Assembly (NCBI RefSeq): GCF_037113525.1
Contig: NZ_CP146963.1
Coordinates: 1 to 64,000, forward strand
Length of the DNA stretch: 64,000 nt
From: Butyrivibrio fibrisolvens
GTDB lineage: Bacteria; Bacillota; Clostridia; Lachnospirales; Lachnospiraceae
Direction: 5' to 3'
The notes beneath the pieces were generated by a model. The model saw only the letters and a program-made list of their open reading frames with translations. It was not told the DNA's origin and did no database searches. The position numbers were made by a program, and so were the translations under genes. Of the stretch, positions 17,044-26,600 are shown one piece after another. Within the stretch, counting starts at the first letter, position 1. Each line of letters opens with the position of its first letter.

Positions 17044-18132
17044 TTAAAATGCAACGTCATACAGGAACATATCGTTCTCTTCGTAATATATCAAAAGTTC
17101 ATTCTCTATCTTATCAACATATTCATGCATTGATTCAAATAGTATATCTACATTTTCTTTTGTTACTCTGCTCTCTCCCGCTGCCATCTGCTGTTCCATG
17201 AAGTGATTGATCTCGGAAGTAAAGTGAAGGGTATCCATATAGTTATTAAGATTAGAAGTTATCTCTTCGTTATTTTTGAAATAGTAAACTTCAACATTGT
17301 CGTACTCAAGGAGGGCTTTGATGGCTGTTTCCTCATTATAGAGGTATGCGTCTGAGTCTCCCTGTCTGTAAGCACTGTCCCAGAAAAGAATTGAATATGC
17401 AGGGAAGAAAAACTTGAAGTTGGTTTCAGGGTGATTCGCAACCTGCGTGGTAAGTAGTTCTATGTTTGCTGCAAGATTTTCTGCGTACTCATCTTCTTTT
17501 TTCATTTCAGCTATGGTAGATGATCTTGCATAGTGACTGAGCATTCCAGCTTCGGAGAAGTCTTTGCCTGCTTCCCAGTTATAAGAGAGGTTATCATCAT
17601 AATGCGCGAACACGGACTGGACCATCATATAAGGGATCTTTTTAAAAAGGACATCCTTGTTCCAAAGGTAGGTGTAATCATTAAAAGGATTCTTATCATA
17701 AAGATATGTTGGAGAGCCGGTTGTTTCGTAGGTTGGTTCGGGTGATGCCGAAAGTGAAGTTGTATCTATTGAGTAGAAAACATATTCAGGGCTGTGGTCT
17801 TCAAAAGCAACATCGAGAAGGTAACAAAGATCTGCGGTTGCGCCATAGGAGCGGATAGCCTTGATCACAGTTTCGCATCCAAAATCTTCTTCATACCAGG
17901 AGTTGTTATTGTTCTCTGCAACAGATGAACCGACGATAAGTCCCTGATATTCGAAATTGCGAAGAGTTCCAACGCACTGGTACTCTTTTTCCGTAAGAAC
18001 AGGGGTCATTCCAAATAAAGGGCCGTGGTAATGATAGAAGGGGTCGAATATGACTACGACAAGGGCAACTACAAGAAGAAGTGCGACAATGCCGATGAGT
18101 ATTTTTTTGATAAACTCCTTTGGTGTATTCAT
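17044..18132 (-). CDS. Membrane-anchored SGNH/DltD-like partner of an MBOAT acyltransferase
   Basis: 362 residues. A short basic N-terminus is followed by one hydrophobic segment (about residues 9-29), leaving the rest outside the membrane. A GSSVAENN motif near residue 68 resembles the block I serine (GxS) of SGNH hydrolase-like proteins that accompany MBOAT acyltransferases (AlgJ/AlgX, DltD or PatB type). An AAGGA ribosome site is present on the minus strand. It lies 134 bases downstream of the MBOAT gene, so the two probably act together to acetylate an envelope polymer. The substrate is unknown. Confidence 0.65.
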   Translation of the reverse strand: MNTPKEFIKKILIGIVALLLVVALVVVIFDPFYHYHGPLFGMTPVLTEKEYQCVGTLRNFEYQGLIVGSSVAENNNNSWYEEDFGCETVIKAIRSYGATADLCYLLDVAFEDHSPEYVFYSIDTTSLSASPEPTYETTGSPTYLYDKNPFNDYTYLWNKDVLFKKIPYMMVQSVFAHYDDNLSYNWEAGKDFSEAGMLSHYARSSTIAEMKKEDEYAENLAANIELLTTQVANHPETNFKFFFPAYSILFWDSAYRQGDSDAYLYNEETAIKALLEYDNVEVYYFKNNEEITSNLNNYMDTLHFTSEINHFMEQQMAAGESRVTKENVDILFESMHEYVDKIENELLIYYEENDMFLYDVAF

Positions 18133-18266
18133 AGCATTCCTTATTTATAAACAATAGTTTGTATGATCTATAATAGATCAGATTTCAGATCAGATATCTC
18201 CTTGGTTTGAGAAAAAATAGAGTTCATTAGAGGAGAGATCAGAAACATAATTCGGGTGTTGTGCTT

Positions 18267-19721
18267 TTAAAACGTAAAGTATATAAAAGTCTGTACATTA
18301 GATAATGATAGGATAGACAATACTGCAAGTACTGCCAGAACCACGATTTGGCTGGTTTTAAATGTACTCTCCTGTGCTATCTCTCTGGCATTTTTCCTTG
18401 TCATAAGGAAAAGAGAAAATGCAAGTATGACTATCATAAGCACGAAGAAGAAGATGTTAAGCATATTTGGAGCAAAGAGCTGCACTGCTTCTTCTAATAC
18501 ATAGGTCTCTGAAAGAGAAAGGTTAGCTGCTGTCCTGTAAAGGAATCCAGGGAAGGTGAAGAAGGCGAGCTTCTTAACCATAACACCTCCAGTCACAAGG
18601 TCCGGGGCCTGGAAGATGATAACGCTGAAGGAGAAAAACAGGAAAGTCAGCACCTGTCTTATTTTCTTTGGAAGGATCTTTTTCTTGTGGAAATGATCGA
18701 ATATAACAAGGATTCCGTTCAAAAGTCCCCATACAACGTAGTTCCAGCCGGCGCCGTGCCAGAGTCCTGAAATGAAGAAGATAAGGAGAATGTTGAATAC
18801 AGTTCTTACTACTCCTCTTCTGCTTCCGCCAAGTGGGAAGTAAACGTACTTGGTAAGGAATCTTGAAAGCGTCATGTGCCAGCGCTGCCACAGTTCCTGA
18901 ACGCTCGCTGCCTTGAAGGGCGAGTTGAAATTCTGGGGAAGCGTAAATCCAAGCATCTGTGAGATTCCATCGGCCATATCGCAATAGCCGGAAAAGTCAA
19001 AGTATATATTAAGTGCTGTAGCGATTCCTGCGACGATAACGCACAAGGTATCAAGATAATATGCCTGACTATAAGTGTAAGTAACGATCAGAGCGATGGT
19101 GTCAGCCATCAGAACTTTTTTAGAAAGACCTATAATAAAGAGGATAATGCCTCTTGCAAATCTGTCAGGGTCAAAGGAAAGCTTCTTTATATCATGTGTC
19201 TGTTCAATGATCTCAGAAGGGAAAGCAATAGGTCCCTGCATGATCTTTGGGAAGAAAAGCACATAAAAAGCGTAGCTTAGAAAATCGTAATGAGGAATCT
19301 CGCCTTTAGATCTGTCTATAACAAATGCGATCTGGGAAAAGGTGTAAAAGCTGATTCCCACAGGAAGAAGGAAAGCCGTAAAGGTATAATCCGTCTTAAA
19401 GATCGCATTGATGTTATCAACCAAAAATCCCGTGTATTTAAAATAACCGAGGACGGCGACATGGAATATTACCACGAGGGCGGTCAGCATTTTCGGAGCT
19501 TTTTTTCTTTTCTCTATAATATAGGAAAAAAGATATGTGACTGCCATGGAGATACCGATTATAACAAGGTACTTCCAGTTAAAGATCCCATAGAGCACTG
19601 CACTCATCAGGGTAATAAAGAGTATGGCAAGTCGCCTGTGGCCGAGTTTAAGCAACAGGTTCCATCCTGCAAGCAGCAGGGGCAAGAATATGAAGATAAA
19701 TCCAAATGAATTAAAAACCAT
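18267..19721 (-). CDS. MBOAT-family membrane O-acyltransferase
   Basis: 484 residues with about a dozen hydrophobic segments. It shows the AlgI/DltB-type core FYTFSQIAFVIDRSKGEI, the FSGYCDMADGISQMLGF segment, FNSPFKAASVQELWQRWHMTLS, and the catalytic-histidine motif WHGAGWNYVVWG. The family moves acyl groups across the membrane to extracellular polymers. Order and spacing with the downstream SGNH-like gene suggest a two-gene operon. No strong ribosome site is visible at the chosen ATG. Confidence 0.9.
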   Translation of the reverse strand: MVFNSFGFIFIFLPLLLAGWNLLLKLGHRRLAILFITLMSAVLYGIFNWKYLVIIGISMAVTYLFSYIIEKRKKAPKMLTALVVIFHVAVLGYFKYTGFLVDNINAIFKTDYTFTAFLLPVGISFYTFSQIAFVIDRSKGEIPHYDFLSYAFYVLFFPKIMQGPIAFPSEIIEQTHDIKKLSFDPDRFARGIILFIIGLSKKVLMADTIALIVTYTYSQAYYLDTLCVIVAGIATALNIYFDFSGYCDMADGISQMLGFTLPQNFNSPFKAASVQELWQRWHMTLSRFLTKYVYFPLGGSRRGVVRTVFNILLIFFISGLWHGAGWNYVVWGLLNGILVIFDHFHKKKILPKKIRQVLTFLFFSFSVIIFQAPDLVTGGVMVKKLAFFTFPGFLYRTAANLSLSETYVLEEAVQLFAPNMLNIFFFVLMIVILAFSLFLMTRKNAREIAQESTFKTSQIVVLAVLAVLSILSLSNVQTFIYFTF

Positions 19722-19973
19722 GTTTTTATACTATCACAAACATAATAGGATTAAAAATGATTATTTTTGATATAAATAGGGCAAAAAATGACTATACATT
19801 CATACTAAAATATTTTAGAATAACCTCAACGATTAGATACAAATACTGTATCTGTAGAATTTATTGATGATGTAAAGATAATTACAAAAATGCGTAGCTT
19901 CTGCGGTTTTTGTAATTCAATGAATTAATATCTTAATTCGATCAAAGAAACAAGAAATAGTGGGAGGTTTTTT

Positions 19974-21482
19974 ATGAGCAAAGAAGTTAAGAAAGCTACG
20001 CTCTATGTAGACAGAAACATAGAAGTTGGGGAAGTTGACAAGAGAATCTATGGTTCTTTTATCGAGCACCTTGGACGAGCAGTATATGAAGGAATCTATC
20101 AGCCTGGTAACAAGTTCGCAGATAATGAGGGACTTCGTCAGGATACAATAAAGCTTATTAAAGAGATCGGAGTGCCGATCGTAAGATATCCGGGTGGAAA
20201 CTTCGTATCAGATTTCCACTGGGAAGACAGCGTAGGACCTGTTGAGAAACGTCCTCATCGCATCGAGCCTGCTTGGGGCGTTATTGAGACCAATGAATTC
20301 GGTCTTCACGAGTTCATGAACTGGTCCAAGAAAGCCGGAACAGAGACAATGTACGCTATCAACCTTGGTACACGCGGAATCGAAGATGCCAAGAACGTTG
20401 TAGAGTACTGTAATATTAAGAAGAATACTCTTTATTCTGATATGCGTCGCAAAAATGGTGCTGAGGATCCATTTGATATTAAGTTATGGTGCCTTGGTAA
20501 CGAGATGGACGGACCTTGGCAGATGGGGCACAAGACAGCTACTGAGTACGGACGTATCGCTAACGAAGCAGGTAAGATCATGAAGTGGATCGATCCTTCT
20601 ATTGAAGTTGTAGCTTGCGGAAGTTCAAATATGGGCATGCCTACATTCGGTAAGTGGGAAGCTACAGTCCTTGAAGAGGGCTATGATACATTCGATTATC
20701 TCTCACTTCATACATATTATGGTAACCACGAGAACAACACACCTGATTTCCTTGCTTCTTCTGTAGATATGGACAAGTTCATCAGCGCTGTTGTATCTGT
20801 ATGTGATTACGTTAAGGCTGTTAAGAAGTCTAACAAGCAGATCAACCTCTCTTTTGACGAGTGGAATGTATGGTATCACTCCAACGAGCAGGACAAGAAG
20901 CTTGAGAAGTGGATCGAGCATCCTCACCAGCTTGAAGATATCTATAACTTCGAAGATGCCCTCCTTGTAGGAAGTATGCTCATCACTCTCCTGCGCCACG
21001 CTGACAGAGTTAAGATTGCATGTCTTGCTCAGCTCGTTAACGTTATTGCACCTATCATGACTTCAGACACAGGTGCATGGAAGCAGACAATCTTCTATCC
21101 TTACATGCACGCAAGCCAGTTCGGTAGAGGCACAGTTCTTACATCTGTTGTTAAGACTCCTACATATGAGTCCAAGCACGGCGATGCTCCTTACATTGAC
21201 AGCGTTGTTGTTAAGGATGAGGAGAACGGCACAGTTACTATCTTTGCTGTAAACAAAGACCTTGAGAATGACTTCGAGCTTACAGCTGACCTTCGCCAGT
21301 TCGCTGATTATAAGGTAAAAGAGCACATCATGCTCACACACGATGACCTTAAAGCTGTAAATACAGAAGAGAATCCTGATAATGTAGCACCTGTAGCTTA
21401 CAATGGAACAAAGCTTGATAATGGAGTACTTACAAGCATTCTTCCTTCAAGAAGCTGGAATGTTATCAGACTTGAGAAATAA
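19974..21482 (+). CDS. abfA: GH51 alpha-N-arabinofuranosidase
   Basis: Removes terminal arabinose from arabinoxylan or arabinan oligosaccharides. 502 residues, no signal peptide, so it acts in the cytosol on imported oligosaccharides. GH51 signatures: YGSFIEHLGRAVYEGIY near the N-terminus, RYPGGNFVSDFHWED, acid/base Glu177 in LWCLGNEMDGPWQMG, nucleophile Glu296 in LSFDEWNVWY, and a C-terminal beta-sandwich. The ribosome site GGGAGG precedes the ATG. No transporter is adjacent. Confidence 0.96.
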   Translation: MSKEVKKATLYVDRNIEVGEVDKRIYGSFIEHLGRAVYEGIYQPGNKFADNEGLRQDTIKLIKEIGVPIVRYPGGNFVSDFHWEDSVGPVEKRPHRIEPAWGVIETNEFGLHEFMNWSKKAGTETMYAINLGTRGIEDAKNVVEYCNIKKNTLYSDMRRKNGAEDPFDIKLWCLGNEMDGPWQMGHKTATEYGRIANEAGKIMKWIDPSIEVVACGSSNMGMPTFGKWEATVLEEGYDTFDYLSLHTYYGNHENNTPDFLASSVDMDKFISAVVSVCDYVKAVKKSNKQINLSFDEWNVWYHSNEQDKKLEKWIEHPHQLEDIYNFEDALLVGSMLITLLRHADRVKIACLAQLVNVIAPIMTSDTGAWKQTIFYPYMHASQFGRGTVLTSVVKTPTYESKHGDAPYIDSVVVKDEENGTVTIFAVNKDLENDFELTADLRQFADYKVKEHIMLTHDDLKAVNTEENPDNVAPVAYNGTKLDNGVLTSILPSRSWNVIRLEK

Positions 21483-21502
21483 GATAGTTATTTAGATTTA
21501 TG

Positions 21503-21541
21503 ATCCCTGTTAGCGCCTTGTGGTGGTGGCAGGGATTTTTT
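21503..21541 (+). terminator. Terminator after the GH51 gene
   Basis: ATCCCTG pairs with CAGGGAT, followed by six T residues. Confidence 0.8.
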
Positions 21542-21765
21542 GCGCGAAAAAGTGCAACAATAAAACTCTTCATTATGGAAGTAATGTGGATGATAGACGG
21601 ATGATTTCCTAACAGAACAATGATTTTGTTCATCTACGAAAAAACGTTTCCTTAACGCTAAAAAATAATAATATTGTGCTGAAATATAGTGCAATTAAAG
21701 AATTTTTTAAATATATTTTCGTGAAAAAGAAAATGTTCGAATATGTGATAATTACTGCAAAAGTA

Positions 21766-21794
21766 TTGACGAAATAATACCAACAATATATTAT
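21766..21794 (+). promoter_or_regulatory. Promoter of the surface-protein leader
   Basis: TTGACG at 21766-21771 and TATTAT at 21789-21794 are 17 bases apart, and transcription would start just before the riboswitch aptamer. Nothing else recognisable lies in the upstream 200 bases. Confidence 0.65.
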
Positions 21795-21799
21795 GGGTA

Positions 21800-21925
21800 A
21801 AGATTTTTAATAATTATTTATAGGCAAACGCTTTCCGGTGACGGGCGGACGCAAAGCTGTAAATCTTGGTGAGTAATCAAAGTTTTTGGGGAGACCATTC
21901 GGGGGGATTCCGATTTACTGATATG
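21800..21925 (+). ncRNA. Cyclic di-GMP-I (GEMM) riboswitch, copy 1
   Basis: The hallmark GEMM elements GGCAAAC (21833-21839) and GGACGCAAAGC (21847-21857) flank a short hairpin containing CCGGTGACGG. AAGATTT at 21800 can pair with AAATCTT at 21861 to close the base. The leader ends in a terminator hairpin at 21952-21983, so it is a transcriptional switch. It controls the large Ig-repeat surface protein, a typical c-di-GMP target class. The exact 3' boundary is uncertain. Confidence 0.87.
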
Positions 21926-21951
21926 TATTACAATTAAATGCAAGATGGTTT

Positions 21952-21983
21952 AGCTGCAAAGAAGGATCTTTGCAGCTTTTTTT
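21952..21983 (+). terminator. Riboswitch expression-platform terminator
   Basis: AGCTGCAAAG pairs with CTTTGCAGCT, followed by seven T residues, downstream of the GEMM aptamer. Confidence 0.85.
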
Positions 21984-22075
21984 GTGTCTATAAACAAAAG
22001 GGATTGGCAACATAGTCGTTGTAAGGGGCTGATGCTTGTAGAGATGGTTAGGTATTCAAGGAGGAAATTAAAGTG

Positions 22076-25000
22076 ATGCACAGTAAAAAATGTAACTTGT
22101 TCTTTAGAGTTACAGCGCTTTTGACAGCATGTTTTATCGTAATTGGTATGAGCGGCATTCAGACACTGGCAGAAAGTGGAGGAAGCTCAGATGCTCCACA
22201 GACAGAAGTAACGACTGAGGAAGGTGGATCGGAGAATAAGAATCAGGCGAAAGAAGAGGAACATAAAGAAGATTCTGCTGGTGCAGGTGGTTCTTTAGAG
22301 GAGAATGAAAAACCTGCTGATGCAGGATTCTCAAGTTCTAATGATGAAAACAATGGAGAAACAGGAGACTCTTCAACTGAGTCAACTTCAGACGTTGCAG
22401 CAGAAAGCTCTACAGAATCGGCTTCTGATGCTTCTACAGAGAGTTCTTCTGAAGATGCAGCCGAGGAAGCTTCTACAGAAGAAGCACCTCAGGTACTTGG
22501 CGCACCCAGACTTAAGAAATCATTGGTCATCTCTAATGGACAGATTATATTTGCGAATGACGCAGAGGAAGAAAATGATTACAGATGGGATAAGGACAAC
22601 CTTCTTAGAACAAGAGATGAAGTTACTATTTCAGTAGATGTTAATGTTGAAGCTGTAGATCCGTCTAATCCCCAGGCAGAAAAAAGAACATCACCGGCAA
22701 TTTATGGCGTTTATGTTGAAATAGAATATAAGAACATTGAGACAGAATGTACAACTTATGCTGAAATGCACCATGCAGGGAACGGAACTTATACATATAC
22801 ATTCCCTTCAAATGTAGCTGCATATGAGATAATAAAAATAACTGCCGAGGATATTTACGGCGTTGCTACAGAAGATTCTTATTCTAAAGAAGATGCAAGT
22901 GGTAAAGAAAAAGAAAACAATATCTTCCGCAATATATCTATAGAAAAAGATCACTTTATTGGGACAGATTCTCCTGATAATTCTAAGAAATATATTGCTA
23001 ATTCAAAAAGATGTCTGGTTGCTGGAGAATATGCATCTCCTGCATATGAAGATAGCGACTGGATCTCACTTCAGGGAGAAGAAGACCCATCAGTATCTTT
23101 GACAGTTTTCTTTACAGGATGGTTTTATGATAGTGGTAATTTCAAGGTTTCACTTGTTCCTGTAGATGAGAGTGGTAACGAGGTTGCAGGTACACCAATA
23201 GCTGGAACTATCAAGTCATCTGGCTGTATCTTTTGTCCATATTACGAAATAACCTTCGACCTTCCTGATGATAAGGATCAGTATCAGATATATAAGCTTA
23301 AACCTGAAGGAGATTGTTGGTTTAATATAGCAGTAAACTCTGTTAATGCAGATGGTCTTATATACGTTAAGATCGACAGTACAAGCCCTGTTGTCAAAGA
23401 TATCGAAGTTACCTATGACGAAGATGATGATGGTGACGATAAGGGAGTATCCGGAACATATAAGTTTGGTGAAGGTCAGGAAAGCGTTGTATATGCAAAG
23501 AGAGATCTTACTCTGACTATCAATACATCAAATTCCTATGACCCTTCGATCAATGAAGCAAATGCAGAAGTAAGCACGGCTTCAGGTCTTTCTAAATTAC
23601 AGTACGTTATATATGATGATCTATGCCCTTATGGAAGCGAAATAAAAGAAATAGAAATTTCGGATAAAGCTATTGATGAGTGTGAAAATATAAAGATCAC
23701 TCTTCCTTACGAAAGCCAGAATCAGGGTCCTGTTAAGATTGGAAGTGTTGCGCTTGTTGACGAGGCTGGCAACCTGACATATGTAATTAAAGGTGATACG
23801 GAAGACGAAAACTATAATAACTATACAGCTACAGACAGAATAGAACCTGTAAGCTATGTAATAGATAGTGTAGTACCTGTAATCAGATTTACAGAACTTG
23901 AGGGCGAGGAACTTGGCGACGGATATCCAACAGACCTTGCATCAACAACATATTTCTTCAATCATGATATTTCAGGAAAGCTCACGGTAGAAGAAAGATA
24001 CATCAAAGAAGTAACTCTTAGCGAAAGAGACGGTGGTAAAAAACCAGGACTGTCAGGTCAGGGAGAAGAGAATCACGAACTTGAAGCTGCTTCTGAGTAT
24101 ACATTTACATCTAATGGTGATGGTGACTATATATTTAGTGCCAAGGCAGAAGACATGAGTGGTAATATCTCAGATCCTGTTGATGGTCCATGCTTTGTAA
24201 TCGACTCAACAGCACCTGTGATCACTGTAACATATACAGTAGGTGGCGAAAATGTTAAGCCTGAAGGCAAAGATAAGAGTTATTACAAAGATACAGTATA
24301 TGTAGAGATCAGCATTGAAGAAAAACACCTTCTTGAAGAGGGAATAGATGCTGTAATCACAGGAACCAAAGCAGATGGAACAGCTGTAGAACTCAAGGTT
24401 ACAGATTGGAATCACAGTGAAGGTTCAGATCACTGGACAGCCAGAGTTGAGCTTTCTGATGATGGTGAATATGCACTTAGAGCAGTTGCAACTGATAGAG
24501 CAGGTAATACATCTGACACATATGAAGGCCCAGGATTTACTATTGACCGTACAATTCCTGTTGTAACTATTACTTTTGATAATAACTCTGCTAAGAACGG
24601 TTATTATTACAACGCATCAAGAACAGCTACAATTACTGTTAAGGATTACACATTTGACAGCAGTAAATGTGAGCTTACAATGAACGCTCCTGACAATCTT
24701 CCTGCAGAGGGAGAATGGGCAGCAGCCGGTGATCAGACTTATGTAAAGACTGTAGCATTTACAAAAGATGGACGTTACGACTTCTCGTTCAAGACTACAG
24801 ATAAAGCAGGCAACGAATCTGAGACACATACTATAAGTCTTTTCATAATAGATACTACAGCACCTGTTGTTACAGTAACCTATGATAACAACGATGTTAA
24901 AAATACCTATTATTACAAAGATGTGAGAAAAGCGACCATAAAGGTTGATGAAATGTCATTTGATGAGACTTTGGTTGATGTAAAGTCACAGGCATCTGAT

Positions 25001-26332
25001 GATGACACACCAATGGCTGAGCTTCCTAAGCTTACAACCTTTGCTGCAAATGAAACGAAGAATGTATATACTTCTTCAATGTCTTTTGCTAAAGATGGTA
25101 AGTATGGATATACAATTGTAGTAGAAGACCTTGCAGGTAATAAGTCAGAGATATTTACAAGTGATATTTTCGTAATTGATACTACAGTTCCTGATATCAC
25201 ATTCACAGGTGTTGAGAACTATTCAGCTAATAACGGAGTAGTTGCTCCTGTACTTATCTACAAGGATCTGAATATTGACTTCTCTAATACAACTGTTGTT
25301 ATGAAGGGTGCAAACCACGGAGAAGTTACACCAGAGTCCAAGCAGTCTACAGTATTTGACACAGTAACTATCACATACAGTGACTTTACTCATGACAAGG
25401 ATACTGACGATCTGTACACTCTTAGCGTTAAGATCACAGACCTTGCAGGTAACGTAGCAGAAGAAGAGCTTGTATTCTCTGTAAACAGATTTGGTTCTGT
25501 ATATGTTATTAGTGAAAACACTCAGGAACTTACAGAGCAGTATTATACAAATGAGCCTCAGGATGTTACTATCACAGAGATCAATGTTGACAGCCTAACA
25601 TATAAAGAGGTTTCAGTCGACAGAGATGGTGATAGTGAAGTTCTTAAAGAGGGCAAAGACTACACAGTAACTGTCCAGGGTGATGACAAGTCATGGAAAT
25701 CCATGACATATACAGTCAAGGCAGATAACTTCGAAAAAGATGGTAACTATTCTGTAATGGTATATTCCAAGGACAGAGCTACCAATACACAGGACAACCG
25801 TTCTGCAGAAAAAGAGATCGAGTTTGCCGTTGATAAGACAGCTCCTTCTATCGTAACTTCCGGAATTGAAGAAGAAGGTGTATACGAGGAAGAAGGCCAC
25901 GATTTCATCATCAATGTATCTGATAACATGGGATTTGAGAGTCTTGTAGTATATGTAGGACAGGATAAACTTGAGGAACTTGTATCATTTACAGATGAGG
26001 ATATCGAGAAGCAGGGCGGTACATTAACAATTAGCCTTCCTGAAGATGACAAATATCAGAATGTAATGATCCTTGCAACAGATGTTGCTGGAAATCAGTC
26101 TGAGAAAGATTTTAACAACGTATTGGTTTCACGTCAGGCGAAAAAGATTATAGAAGACGAGGAAGTATCTAAAAACGATGAGATCAAGCCTTTAGTTGAG
26201 CCGGATACAGATCCATTTAAAATCTGGGTAGCAGTAGCTGGAGGAGTTGTAGGAGCTTCAGGCTGTGCAGGAGCAGGCGTATACTTCTGGCGCAAGAAGA
26301 AACTTGGTGTAGAACCAAATACAAAAAAATAA
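22076..26332 (+). CDS. Large Ig-repeat cell-surface protein with C-terminal membrane anchor
   Basis: 1418 residues. The start is the ATG at 22076, behind AAGGAGGAAA; the GTG three bases earlier is less likely. A signal peptide (about residues 1-32, ending QTLAE) is followed by a Ser/Glu/Ala-rich linker to about residue 145. Several bacterial Ig-like repeats then recur in the form VIDTTAPVVTVTYDNN, YYKD, DGxYxFxxxxxDxAGNxS. The C-terminus is one transmembrane helix (WVAVAGGVVGASG onward) with an RKKK stop-transfer; there is no LPXTG. An adhesin or scaffold role is inferred. Expression is under the c-di-GMP riboswitch directly upstream. Confidence 0.85.
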   Translation: MHSKKCNLFFRVTALLTACFIVIGMSGIQTLAESGGSSDAPQTEVTTEEGGSENKNQAKEEEHKEDSAGAGGSLEENEKPADAGFSSSNDENNGETGDSSTESTSDVAAESSTESASDASTESSSEDAAEEASTEEAPQVLGAPRLKKSLVISNGQIIFANDAEEENDYRWDKDNLLRTRDEVTISVDVNVEAVDPSNPQAEKRTSPAIYGVYVEIEYKNIETECTTYAEMHHAGNGTYTYTFPSNVAAYEIIKITAEDIYGVATEDSYSKEDASGKEKENNIFRNISIEKDHFIGTDSPDNSKKYIANSKRCLVAGEYASPAYEDSDWISLQGEEDPSVSLTVFFTGWFYDSGNFKVSLVPVDESGNEVAGTPIAGTIKSSGCIFCPYYEITFDLPDDKDQYQIYKLKPEGDCWFNIAVNSVNADGLIYVKIDSTSPVVKDIEVTYDEDDDGDDKGVSGTYKFGEGQESVVYAKRDLTLTINTSNSYDPSINEANAEVSTASGLSKLQYVIYDDLCPYGSEIKEIEISDKAIDECENIKITLPYESQNQGPVKIGSVALVDEAGNLTYVIKGDTEDENYNNYTATDRIEPVSYVIDSVVPVIRFTELEGEELGDGYPTDLASTTYFFNHDISGKLTVEERYIKEVTLSERDGGKKPGLSGQGEENHELEAASEYTFTSNGDGDYIFSAKAEDMSGNISDPVDGPCFVIDSTAPVITVTYTVGGENVKPEGKDKSYYKDTVYVEISIEEKHLLEEGIDAVITGTKADGTAVELKVTDWNHSEGSDHWTARVELSDDGEYALRAVATDRAGNTSDTYEGPGFTIDRTIPVVTITFDNNSAKNGYYYNASRTATITVKDYTFDSSKCELTMNAPDNLPAEGEWAAAGDQTYVKTVAFTKDGRYDFSFKTTDKAGNESETHTISLFIIDTTAPVVTVTYDNNDVKNTYYYKDVRKATIKVDEMSFDETLVDVKSQASDDDTPMAELPKLTTFAANETKNVYTSSMSFAKDGKYGYTIVVEDLAGNKSEIFTSDIFVIDTTVPDITFTGVENYSANNGVVAPVLIYKDLNIDFSNTTVVMKGANHGEVTPESKQSTVFDTVTITYSDFTHDKDTDDLYTLSVKITDLAGNVAEEELVFSVNRFGSVYVISENTQELTEQYYTNEPQDVTITEINVDSLTYKEVSVDRDGDSEVLKEGKDYTVTVQGDDKSWKSMTYTVKADNFEKDGNYSVMVYSKDRATNTQDNRSAEKEIEFAVDKTAPSIVTSGIEEEGVYEEEGHDFIINVSDNMGFESLVVYVGQDKLEELVSFTDEDIEKQGGTLTISLPEDDKYQNVMILATDVAGNQSEKDFNNVLVSRQAKKIIEDEEVSKNDEIKPLVEPDTDPFKIWVAVAGGVVGASGCAGAGVYFWRKKKLGVEPNTKK

Positions 26333-26417
26333 GACGCTAGATCAAAATAGCTTTTGAAATGATTTTGATCAGACGTTAAATTAAAACTAATTTTTATATA
26401 GTTTTGATATTATGAAT

Positions 26418-26464
26418 AATAAGGTCGCATGAATCGGATATGATTCTTGCGGCCTTATTTTTGT
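26418..26464 (+). terminator. Terminator after the surface protein
   Basis: AATAAGGTCGCATGAATC pairs with GATTCTTGCGGCCTTATT, followed by T residues. A weaker GATCAAAAT hairpin lies just before it. Confidence 0.88.
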
Positions 26465-26600
26465 ACGCTGAGTGGTGTATGTTTCAAGATGATTTATTAA
26501 AAGGAATAATAAATTCATTGCTATCGAATAATATCTACATGTTTGCTAAAATACAAATAGTTGGCTTTAAATATCGTACTAATACAAGAAAGGCAGACAC

